A stretch of DNA of 9,972 nucleotides. It comes from Myxococcales bacterium (lineage in GTDB: Bacteria > Myxococcota > Bradymonadia > UBA7976 > UBA1532). Positions 1-7,275 of this stretch are shown here, piece by piece (position 1 is the stretch's first letter; each line of letters starts with the position of its first letter). The notes beneath the pieces are model-generated. The model did not search any database. It was not told the DNA's origin and saw only the letters and a program-made list of their open reading frames with translations. The position numbers and the translations under genes are program-made. The stretch is from assembly GCA_020430675.1 (NCBI GenBank), contig JAGQJJ010000089.1, positions 1 to 9,972 of the forward strand, given 5' to 3'.

Positions 1-2382
1 GCGCAGCAGGCTGGCGCCCTTGGGGGCGGCCGGCACCAGGGCGAGCGCGCCCTGCACCGCCTCGCGGGCATCGGCGAAGCGGGATTCCGCCAACGCGGTG
101 CGCGCGGTGGCTTCGAGGCGTTCGGCGCCCCGCGGCGCCAGCGCCTGCGCGACGGCGTTCTGCGCGTCGAGCGTGCGCAGGCGGCCGACGACGCCGACCA
201 GGCCCTCGTCGCCGGTGAGGCGGCCATCGGTCAGGGCCTGGCGTGCTTGCACCTCAAGCGCCGCCGTCGGCGAACCGGCGTCGCGCGCGGCGTCGGGCGG
301 CGCGGCGTCGGGCGGGCTCGCGTCGGGCACCACCGGCGCTGCGTCGGGCGCCTTGGGGGTGCCGATGGCGATGCGCGTGACCTCGGCGTCCTTCTGCGGC
401 GTCGGCGACGGCTTCTCGCCCGAAGGCAGCAAGAAGACCACGAGGGCCGCGATCACGCCGACGACGCCGATGACGTAAGGGAAGAGGTTGCGCTCTTTCG
501 GCGCCTCGTCGGGCAGGTCGTCGAATGGCACCGCCGCGCGGTCGAGCTGCTCAGGCGACTCGACGAACCACTGGTCGCCTTGATCGGATTCGGCCAATGG
601 CGGCGGCAGCGACTCCGACGCATCATGAGCTTCGGTCGCGGCGGGGGGTTCCTCGGGCGGGCTCGCTCCGGCCGCGGGCGCCGGCGCGCTGGTTTCAGCC
701 GCGGTTTCCGCCACGCTCGCTTCAGCCGCCGGCGCTGCGGCGCTCGCTTCGGCCGCCGGCTCCGCGGGACCCGCTTCCGGCTCAGGTGCACCGGCTTCGG
801 ACGCCTGCGCGGCGGTCGCCGCCGCCGCGGCTTCAACCGCGCGCACGGCCGGGCGAGTCTGCACCACCGTCATCTCATCGGCGGGCGCGCTGGCGCTCTC
901 GGTGCGCGCGGCCACCATGGCCTTGACCGTCGCGGCGTCCAGCTCGGCGACGCGCCGCGGCGCCAATCCGACAGCCTCGGCCGCGGCTCTTGCCGGTGTC
1001 GCCGCTTTGAACATCACCTCGGTGGGCTGGCGCGCCCCTTCGGCCGCGATCGCCGCCCGATGCGCCGCCAGCGCGTCGCGATCGAGCCGCAGCGTGTCGG
1101 CCAGCTCGGGCGACGCGGTGGGCGCTGCGCCGCTGACCGCGGTGATCTCATCGGCCGAAGTCGGTGGCGGCCTGAACCCGGTGTCGACCAGCGTCTGGCC
1201 CTCATATTCCGGCGGCGCCGAGACGATGGGCAGCGTCACCGGGCGCGCCGCGGGTGGCGCGGAGATGAGCGGCGACGCCATCTCGCGCTTGCTCGACAGC
1301 AGCGCGCTCACATCCAGATTCGAGGGCGGCGGAGCGGGCGGCGGCTCGGCCGAGATGGGCGCAAACGGCGGCGGCTCGTCGACCGAGCCGCTCATCGAAT
1401 CGAGCCCGGCGTTCATCGCCGCCAGCGCCGCGGCGCGGAAGCGCGGGCGCTGCACCGCGCCGCCGGTGTCCTTGCGCGCGACCTCTTCCAGCGCGCGGGT
1501 CAGCTCGGCCGCCGAGGCCGGGCGCTTGGCCGGCGACTTCTCAAGACAGGCCATGACCAGCCGCGAGAGGCCCTCGGGAATATTGGCCTGCGGCCGCACC
1601 AGCTTGGGGCTCAGCGGGCGCTCCATCACCTGGCGGCGGCGCACGGCGGCGAAGTCGCTGCCGGTGAACGGCGGGCGGCCGGTGAGCATCTCGAAGAGCA
1701 GCAGCCCCACCAGATACAGATCGCTGCGCGCGTCGTTGGGCCGACCAGCAGCGGCTTCGGGCGTCAGGTACTCGGGCCGCGCCCGGCAGCCCTTGCCGTC
1801 GCGCTCGCCGGCGTTTTCGAGCCCGAGCAGGCGATGCTGGCCGATGCCGGCGACCACCGCGCGCTCCATGCCGACCGGGTCGCGCACCAGGAAGACGTTC
1901 TCGGGCTTCAGGTCGAGGTGCAGCAGGTCGTGCCGGTGCATGGCGTCGAGCGCGAGCAGCAGCTCCAGGCCCACCCGCACCGCGGCCGCCGGGGGCAGCG
2001 GGCCTTGCTGCTCCAGCCGATGGGCCACGCTCTGCCCGGCGAGCAGCGGCTCGACGAGGAAGAGGTGCCGCGCGACCACCCCCGCGTCGTGCGTGGGCAG
2101 GATGTTCGGGTTCATCAGCGCGGCGGCGGCCTCGGCGTCCGCCAGCAGACCGCGCGCGCCATCGCCGTCGGGGTCGAGGTCGGCGGTGTAGATCTTGACC
2201 GCCACCGGGCGGTATTCGCGGCGGTCCTCGGCGCGGAAGACCGCCCCAAGCGGCCCACCGCCGATGCGCCGCTCGATGCGGTAGCGATCCGCCAGGACGC
2301 GGTCGATGAACTGCGCGTCGGCGAGGCTCGACGCGCCAGCGCCATCATCGCCGTGGGGGGCCAGACACGGGCGGTTGAACAT
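1..2382 (-). CDS. Ser/Thr-kinase-family transmembrane protein, probable pseudokinase (C-terminus beyond window)
   Basis: 794 residues are visible, read from ATG at 2382 to the left edge without a stop. AAGAGG (2400-2395) is a plausible, rather distant ribosome site. Layout: kinase domain about 34-302; a long Ala/Pro/Glu-rich linker 303-631; one membrane span 634-652 preceded by K-E-R, so the kinase should be cytoplasmic; then a Pro/Asp/Ala-rich stalk and a helical, possibly TPR-like, outer segment from about 690. The nucleotide loop (IGGGPLGAVF, 40-49) and VAVK lysine 63 are kept, as are TPE (207-209), the DARSDLY segment (217-223) and a C-lobe arginine (KRP). The catalytic loop reads HLDLKPEN (155-162), keeping Asp157 and Asn162 but losing the HRD arginine. 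The magnesium-binding DFG is GIG (179-181), and the alphaC glutamate aligns to Asp. ATP binding is plausible and phosphotransfer doubtful. The family normally relays signals by Ser/Thr phosphorylation; here a scaffold or sensor role is inferred. Confidence 0.9.
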   Translation of the reverse strand, partial: MFNRPCLAPHGDDGAGASSLADAQFIDRVLADRYRIERRIGGGPLGAVFRAEDRREYRPVAVKIYTADLDPDGDGARGLLADAEAAAALMNPNILPTHDAGVVARHLFLVEPLLAGQSVAHRLEQQGPLPPAAAVRVGLELLLALDAMHRHDLLHLDLKPENVFLVRDPVGMERAVVAGIGQHRLLGLENAGERDGKGCRARPEYLTPEAAAGRPNDARSDLYLVGLLLFEMLTGRPPFTGSDFAAVRRRQVMERPLSPKLVRPQANIPEGLSRLVMACLEKSPAKRPASAAELTRALEEVARKDTGGAVQRPRFRAAALAAMNAGLDSMSGSVDEPPPFAPISAEPPPAPPPSNLDVSALLSSKREMASPLISAPPAARPVTLPIVSAPPEYEGQTLVDTGFRPPPTSADEITAVSGAAPTASPELADTLRLDRDALAAHRAAIAAEGARQPTEVMFKAATPARAAAEAVGLAPRRVAELDAATVKAMVAARTESASAPADEMTVVQTRPAVRAVEAAAAATAAQASEAGAPEPEAGPAEPAAEASAAAPAAEASVAETAAETSAPAPAAGASPPEEPPAATEAHDASESLPPPLAESDQGDQWFVESPEQLDRAAVPFDDLPDEAPKERNLFPYVIGVVGVIAALVVFLLPSGEKPSPTPQKDAEVTRIAIGTPKAPDAAPVVPDASPPDAAPPDAARDAGSPTAALEVQARQALTDGRLTGDEGLVGVVGRLRTLDAQNAVAQALAPRGAERLEATARTALAESRFADAREAVQGALALVPAAPKGASLLR
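649..756 (-). repeat. Four degenerate 27-bp (9-residue) Ala-rich repeats in the kinase linker
   Basis: Residues 543-578 of the kinase-family protein form four back-to-back nine-residue units: AAEASAAAP, AAEASVAET, AAETSAPAP and AAGASPPEE. On DNA this is a 27-bp periodicity, clearest in the near-identical plus-strand copies beginning at 715 and 742. The units sit in the cytoplasmic linker just before the membrane span. Such repeats change length easily and usually act as flexible spacers; no binding role is visible. Confidence 0.7.
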
Positions 2383-2434
2383 CAACTCGTTTCGCCTCTT
2401 CGCCACCATGGGGCGCGCTGCGCGCGTGCCGATT

Positions 2435-2464
2435 CTGCTAGCACGAAGCGCCGCACGCTCGCAA
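2435..2464 (-). promoter_or_regulatory. Possible sigma70-type promoter for the kinase-family gene
   Basis: On the minus strand TTGCGA (2464-2459) is followed after 18 bases by TAGCAG (2440-2435). The predicted transcript start, near 2428, leaves about 45 bases before the ATG at 2382. The -10 lies inside the palindrome TGCTAGCA (2443-2436). The 100-base gap separates this gene from the MerR/TPR gene, so a separate promoter is plausible, but read-through is not excluded. The same layout recurs at 3945-3974 and 9207-9236. Confidence 0.35.
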
Positions 2465-2482
2465 TGTCGCTTGCCCCCGCCC

Positions 2483-3421
2483 TCATGGCTGCGGCGCTTG
2501 CAGGAAGCGGCGCGCGACGCTGGCCGACGGGCTGTCCGGGTCGAGTTGCAGATACGCCCGCCAGTGCACCCCGGCCTGCTCGCGCTGACCTTGTTTCTCC
2601 CAGAGCAGCGCCAGGTTGAAGTGCGCGTCGGCGTAGCCCGGGTCAAGCTCCAGCGCCGTGGCGTAGGCCCGCACCGCGGCGTCGGCGTGGCCCAGATCAT
2701 CGAGCGCGTTGGCCAGGTTGTACCAGGCTTGTGGGTAATCGGGCGCCGCCCGGGTCGCCGCGCGGTACAGCTCGCAGGCCGGCCGCGTCTTGCCGCGGGC
2801 GTAGATCAGATTGCCCAGGTTCAAGAGCGCGCCGGGATAGGTCGGGTCGCAGGCCAGCGCCTTGCGGTAGGCGCGCTCGGCCGCTTCGGGATCGCCGCAC
2901 TCTTCGGCGCGCAGGCCCGCTTCCAGCCAGCCCTCGGCGTCGACCGGCTCGCGGGCGGGTTCAACCTTGGCCACCGGGCGAACCGCGATCACCTTGCCCG
3001 CGGCCTGGATGAGCGGGGCCACCGGCAGGTCGAGCATGAGCTGGCCCGAGCGCGGTTCGACCAGATCGCCCTCCAGGCGCAGCACCAGCTTGCCGCGGTC
3101 GGAGAACAGCCGCAGCGCGGCGAGCGGATGCGCCAGATCGGGCCGCCAGTCGCGCACGGTCTCGACCGCCTCGCGCACCTGTCGAGCGGTCACGCCCTGC
3201 CCGATCAGATCGATCGCGGTGCGCGCAGCGACCACGTCCGGGAAGGCGTACCAGAGCCCACCCGACTCCTGCGAGCGCGCGGGCAGCAGGCCGGTGCGGT
3301 TCCAGCGCCGAAGCTGGTCGAGCGTGGCGCCGGTCAGGCGCGCGACGTCCTTCTGCGAGTAGAGCGTCTCCAGCGCCGACGGCGGGCCGGGCGGCGAGTC
3401 ACCTCGCCGCTCGCCGGTCAT
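2483..3421 (-). CDS. MerR-type helix-turn-helix protein with C-terminal TPR repeats
   Basis: 312 aa. Residues 19-90 form a MerR-like DNA-binding domain: a first helix-turn-helix (YSQKDVARLTGATLDQLRRW, 21-40), the G-L-L-P turn (44-47), a Y-A-F-P-D wing (58-62) and a second helix pair (VTARQVREAVETV). Residues 100-150 form a small beta-rich middle segment with an S-G-Q-L-M-L-D motif (125-131). Four TPRs follow (about 162-197, 198-231, 232-265, 266-299) with the usual W/L-G/A-Y-A-P positions. MerR proteins normally bind DNA as dimers and carry a small-ligand domain; here TPRs replace it, suggesting a protein partner as the signal. It is therefore a likely transcriptional regulator, with target unknown. 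The ATG at 3421 overlaps the TGA of the upstream 165-aa gene (ATGA), indicating translational coupling. Function beyond the domains is not recognised. Confidence 0.88.
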   Translation of the reverse strand: MTGERRGDSPPGPPSALETLYSQKDVARLTGATLDQLRRWNRTGLLPARSQESGGLWYAFPDVVAARTAIDLIGQGVTARQVREAVETVRDWRPDLAHPLAALRLFSDRGKLVLRLEGDLVEPRSGQLMLDLPVAPLIQAAGKVIAVRPVAKVEPAREPVDAEGWLEAGLRAEECGDPEAAERAYRKALACDPTYPGALLNLGNLIYARGKTRPACELYRAATRAAPDYPQAWYNLANALDDLGHADAAVRAYATALELDPGYADAHFNLALLWEKQGQREQAGVHWRAYLQLDPDSPSASVARRFLQAPQP

Positions 3422-3915
3422 GGGCGCTCGCCGGCCCGAGCGCGGAGCGGGGCCTCCAGATCGGCCACCAACCGGATGGCCATGCCTTCGCAGGTCGCCG
3501 TGGCGGTGAGTTCGAAGTCGGCCGGCGTGTCAGGGCCGAGCAGGCGGGCCAGCTCGCGGTAGAGGCGATCGCGCACCACGCGCCGGGCGCGCGCGTCGTC
3601 GAGCAGCAACCCGGCGAGGCGGGTCACCAGCGTGGGCGTGCGCGCATCGGCCAGCGGCGCGCGGGCCAGATCCAAGGTCAGGATGGTCGTGCCGAAGAAG
3701 GTCTCGCCGCCGTTGCCCGAGTAGCCCTGCCCTTCGCTGATCGCCTCGGCCGCTTCGACCAGGCGATGCAGGATGTCGAGATCGAGCGCCCCGTCAGCGG
3801 TGAACAGCTGCCACACGCCGCTCGCGCCGTCGTCGCGGCCGCGGGCCCGCGCGATGCCCGCCCGGGCCTGGGCCATCGGGCGGCGGGCCACCAGATTCGG
3901 GTCTGGCCTGCTCAT
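3418..3915 (-). CDS. Uncharacterised 165-aa protein, first gene before the MerR/TPR gene
   Basis: I do not recognise this family. The ATG at 3915 has a strong ribosome site, GAGGTG (3926-3921), with a 5-base spacer, and the 3' end overlaps the MerR/TPR start by 4 bases, so this is very likely a real, co-translated gene. The N-terminus (1-30) is Arg/Ala-rich. A helix (45-62) leads into a Gly-rich turn, Y-S-G-N-G-G-E (65-71), then a beta stretch (FFGTTILTLDLARA, 73-86), a basic helical segment (97-127), and a C-terminal predicted beta pair (133-155) containing the only cysteine, Cys142. There is no signal peptide or membrane span, so it is predicted cytoplasmic. From context it may be a partner of the MerR/TPR protein; that is inference only. 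Confidence 0.85.
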   Translation of the reverse strand: MSRPDPNLVARRPMAQARAGIARARGRDDGASGVWQLFTADGALDLDILHRLVEAAEAISEGQGYSGNGGETFFGTTILTLDLARAPLADARTPTLVTRLAGLLLDDARARRVVRDRLYRELARLLGPDTPADFELTATATCEGMAIRLVADLEAPLRARAGERP

Positions 3916-3944
3916 CGACTCACCTCATTCGCCTGATCGGTGGG

Positions 3945-3974
3945 ATGCTACCGCTGACTGCCGGGTGACGCGAA
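3945..3974 (-). promoter_or_regulatory. Possible sigma70-type promoter for the 165-aa/MerR-TPR pair
   Basis: On the minus strand TTCGCG (3974-3969), an 18-base spacer and TAGCAT (3950-3945) lie upstream of the 165-aa gene. TAGCAT matches TATAAT at four of six positions; the -35 is weak. The predicted start near 3938 leaves about 22 bases before ATG 3915, enough for the GAGGTG ribosome site. Support comes mainly from the identical spacing at 2435-2464 and 9207-9236. Confidence 0.35.
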
Positions 3975-4044
3975 CTTCTGGCTGCGCGTGTCAGCATCGC
4001 GGCCGCGTCGCCAGCCCACGAACGGCCGGGGCTGCCGGATAAAC

Positions 4045-4075
4045 TTGTGCACGACGGCAGGAGTCCCTGTACACT
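4045..4075 (+). promoter_or_regulatory. Possible promoter for the 256-aa HTH gene
   Basis: TTGTGC (4045-4050) and TACACT (4070-4075) resemble -35 and -10 elements but are 19 bases apart, longer than ideal. A start near 4082 would leave a 30-base leader with GAGG at 4104-4107 before ATG 4112. Two six-base palindromes, GTGCAC (4047-4052) and TGTACA (4068-4073), lie 21 bases apart within the element; whether they are an operator cannot be told. The 196-base divergent gap holds nothing else recognisable apart from the opposing promoter candidate. Confidence 0.3.
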
Positions 4076-4111
4076 GCTGGCCGGTTGAGGTTGGCACCGA
4101 CGCGAGGTTGC

Positions 4112-4882
4112 ATGCAGGGACAAGCCAGAGACACGGCGCCGCAGCGCATCCCCTACCCCGAGTACGCGCTGCGCATCCTGTTCGCGTCGTTCTACCCGGC
4201 GGTCAAACTGGCAGTCGACTTCAACTACCCGCTCGACACCATCAAAGACATGATGACGCTGGCGCTGTGGCGCGAGGCCAAGCGCAAGCACTCGACGATC
4301 AACCTGATCTCGATCATCTTCGGCAAGTCGACCCGCACGGTGAAGGCGCTGTCGGCCCGCTTCAACAAGGGCGGCTTCTTCAGCGAGACCGAGACCAACC
4401 TGATGCGGCGCATCGAAGACCTGCTTCGCCAGCGTCCGATGACGATGGACGAGCTGGCCGAGCGGCTGCCGCACAGCAATGAGTTCGACGGCACGCGGCT
4501 GGCGCTCAAGGCGCTGCTCGCCGAGAAGCGCATCGAGAAGGTGCCGGCGCGACCGGGCGGGCGGGCCACCTACAAGATCGTCGCCGAGTACACCGACCTG
4601 CACAGCGACGCGGGCTGGGAGTCGCGGGTCGACGCGCTCTACGAACACCTCGAAGCGGTCACCGAGACGGTGCGACGCCGCTTCCTCACCGACGCCCCCG
4701 ACTCCGCTGCGGCGCGCACGTTCTCGTTCCGCGGCCGGCCGGAGGATGTCGAGGCGTTCCGCGACGAGCTGTTTGCCTTCATCCGCGCGCGCTCGGCCGA
4801 GATCGAAGCCCGCGCGGTCGATCTGGACGATGTCGGCGTCTTCGCGGTGTACACCGGCTTGACACCGACCGACCAGGAATGA
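4112..4882 (+). CDS. Putative DNA-binding protein with two helix-turn-helix-like regions (uncharacterised)
   Basis: 256 aa from ATG 4112, chosen because GAGG (4104-4107) precedes it; an upstream in-frame TTG at 4085 is possible but has no clear ribosome site. The N-terminal half (about 18-90) is helical and contains a helix-turn-helix-like segment ending G-K-S-T-R-T-V-K-A-L (71-80), where the S-T-R-T-V-K part resembles a recognition helix. Residues 95-157 look like a winged helix: helix (NLMRRIEDLLRQ), MTMDELAERLP, a recognition-helix candidate (129-140), then a wing strand (RATYKIVAEY, 151-160). The C-terminal third (170-250) is alpha/beta with F-S-F-R-G-R-P (204-210) and a final strand V-G-V-F-A-V-Y. 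The first half faintly recalls HTH proteins grouped under DUF6502, but I am not sure. Cytoplasmic; probable regulator with unknown targets. It is divergent from the 165-aa/MerR-TPR pair. Confidence 0.85.
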   Translation: MQGQARDTAPQRIPYPEYALRILFASFYPAVKLAVDFNYPLDTIKDMMTLALWREAKRKHSTINLISIIFGKSTRTVKALSARFNKGGFFSETETNLMRRIEDLLRQRPMTMDELAERLPHSNEFDGTRLALKALLAEKRIEKVPARPGGRATYKIVAEYTDLHSDAGWESRVDALYEHLEAVTETVRRRFLTDAPDSAAARTFSFRGRPEDVEAFRDELFAFIRARSAEIEARAVDLDDVGVFAVYTGLTPTDQE

Positions 4883-4900
4883 TGCCGTGTCCGAGGGTCA

Positions 4901-4919
4901 CGCGGTGAACGACACCGCG
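4901..4919 (+). terminator. GC-rich hairpin after the 256-aa HTH gene, possible terminator
   Basis: CGCGGTG (4901-4907), a 5-base loop and CACCGCG (4913-4919) give a perfect 7-bp stem 18 bases after the TGA at 4882. A second, overlapping small hairpin, CGGCC/GGCCG, spans 4918-4933. No T-run follows, so intrinsic termination is uncertain; in GC-rich genomes such hairpins may stabilise 3' ends instead. Confidence 0.25.
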
Positions 4920-5010
4920 GCCGGGTGAGGCCGACGGGCCCCATCCGGTGGTGGCCGACGAGGTTGCGCTGCGGCGCCGTCCGCGCGCTGGATTGGGAAG
5001 GGGGCTTGGC

Positions 5011-5601
5011 ATGACGGGGCACACGCGGAGTCGATCGGCGATGTGGTTGCTGGTCGCGGGGTGCGTGGTCCAATTCTCCATCGGCTGTGGCGCGCCCGAA
5101 GACGCCGAGTCGATGCATCAGGGACAGCAGCAGCAGGGCATGAAGGTGATCGAGCCGGTCACCCCGCGCGTGCTGCTGCCCACGCCCAAGGAAGATCCCG
5201 GCGCCGCCGAGGAGCCACCCGCCGACGACGGCATCGACGAGGTCCGGGAGACCGGCTTCTCGCCGACCGATCAGGCGCAGACCGACTCGATGCCTGAGTG
5301 CATGGACTGCGTGCGCGAGACCGGCTTCGTGCCCGCGCCTGCGCTGGCGATCGACCGCATCGAGGCCGGCGTGGCCCACCTGTCGTGGACGCCGATCGAA
5401 GGCATCGAGCGCTTTGCGCTGCGCGGGACGCGGTTCGACGCCGACGGCCACGCCGTCGAGAGCTTTGAGCTGCACGTCGACGGCACGGTGCACAGCCTGG
5501 CCCTGTCCGACCTGCGCACGGTGCTCGCGGTGGTCGCGCTCGGCGAAGACGGCAAGGATCGCTCGAAGGAGTCCAACCCGATCGAGCTGCCCCCGCGCTG
5601 A
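5011..5601 (+). CDS. Predicted lipoprotein with a fibronectin-III-like domain
   Basis: 196 aa from ATG 5011, which has GGAAGGGGG (4996-5004) six bases upstream; an upstream GTG (4948) would bury the signal sequence. The N-terminus is basic (R6, R8) then hydrophobic (M11-I24). Two possible lipoprotein cysteines follow: L-V-A-G-C18 matches the lipobox best but leaves a short hydrophobic core, while S-I-G-C26 gives a normal-length signal with a poorer -3 residue. The mature part is a Gln/Pro/Glu-rich spacer (30-75), two copies of VRETGF (78-83, 101-106) flanking a C-M-D-C pair (97-100), then a beta-sandwich-like region (110-193) with V-A-H-L-S-W-T-P and later strands typical of fibronectin-III folds. 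It is likely anchored in the envelope, facing the periplasm or surface. The family is not recognised. It sits 102 bases before the histidine-kinase operon and could be its envelope input, but that is only proximity. Confidence 0.82.
   Translation: MTGHTRSRSAMWLLVAGCVVQFSIGCGAPEDAESMHQGQQQQGMKVIEPVTPRVLLPTPKEDPGAAEEPPADDGIDEVRETGFSPTDQAQTDSMPECMDCVRETGFVPAPALAIDRIEAGVAHLSWTPIEGIERFALRGTRFDADGHAVESFELHVDGTVHSLALSDLRTVLAVVALGEDGKDRSKESNPIELPPR
5242..5328 (+). repeat. Duplicated VRETGF-coding motif in the lipoprotein
   Basis: Bases 5242-5259 and 5311-5328 both encode VRETGF, 23 codons apart, each followed by one residue and a proline (SP or VP). The segment between them holds M-P-E-C-M-D-C. This looks like a short internal duplication in the linker between anchor and beta domain. 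Confidence 0.7.
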
Positions 5602-5703
5602 CTCATCGCCCGCCCGTCGGCCACCCGCAGCGGGCCGGCCCGACTGCGCGCCTGACCCGCAAGCGGTTTCGATCGGCCCGTTCATCGGAGTGGGGGTTCG
5701 CCC

Positions 5704-6881
<1,178 letters not shown>

Positions 6882-6885
<4 letters not shown>

Positions 6886-7271
6886 GCAAGCGCATCCTCA
6901 TCGTCGACGATGAGAACTATATCCGCCTGCTTTTGGCGCGAACGCTCGAAGAGCTGGAGTTTTGCGGGGTCGAGCTGCACTTCGCCGAAGATGGCCCGAC
7001 CGGCCTGGCCCGCGCCCGCGCCCTGCGGCCGGACCTGGTCTTCCTCGACCTGATGATGCCCGGCATGAGCGGCGCTGATGTCTGCCAGGCCATCCGCCGC
7101 GACGCCGCCCTCAGCGCGACGCATGTGATCATCCTGACCGCCAAGGGTCAGCTGCCCGAATTCCCCGAAGGCGCCGGGCCCCACGAGTACCTGACCAAAC
7201 CCTTCGACCCCGACCACATCATCAGCCGGGCCGCCGAGGTGCTCGACATCCCGCTGGACCTCGACCTGTAG
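6882..7271 (+). CDS. Stand-alone (CheY/Spo0F-like) response-regulator receiver
   Basis: 129 aa, a receiver domain only. The acidic pocket is Asp9/Asp10 (ILIVDDE), the phospho-acceptor is Asp56 in V-F-L-D-L-M-M-P-G, and the switch residues are Thr86 (I-L-T-A-K) and Lys106 (Y-L-T-K-P-F). All the essentials are kept, so it should accept phosphate from a histidine kinase. It has no DNA-binding or enzyme output; such proteins act by binding partners or passing phosphate along a relay. The start overlaps the GAF-kinase stop (ATGA), and the second kinase begins 4 bases after its TAG. It could thus be shared by the two kinases; specificity cannot be told from sequence alone. Confidence 0.96.
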
Positions 7272-7275
7272 CGCG

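Noticed and set aside
247..2619. 790-codon plus-strand open frame antisense to the kinase-family gene
   Set aside because: Its translation is Arg/Gly/His-rich low complexity with no recognisable domain, and it lies opposite a clear kinase reading frame. Long antisense frames are expected at this G+C and codon bias.
4085..4111. Upstream TTG start for the 256-aa HTH protein
   Set aside because: It overlaps the region just after the best promoter -10, has no ribosome site, and adds nine residues with no structural value; ATG 4112 has GAGG upstream.
4948..5010. GTG start extending the lipoprotein by 21 residues
   Set aside because: It would place an Arg-rich stretch ahead of the signal sequence and lacks a ribosome site; ATG 5011 has a strong one.
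5631..5642. 12-bp perfect palindrome CGGGCCGGCCCG between the lipoprotein and GAF-kinase genes
   Set aside because: No loop to form a hairpin terminator, no T-run, and such GC palindromes are common by chance in this composition. A regulator site cannot be argued from one copy.
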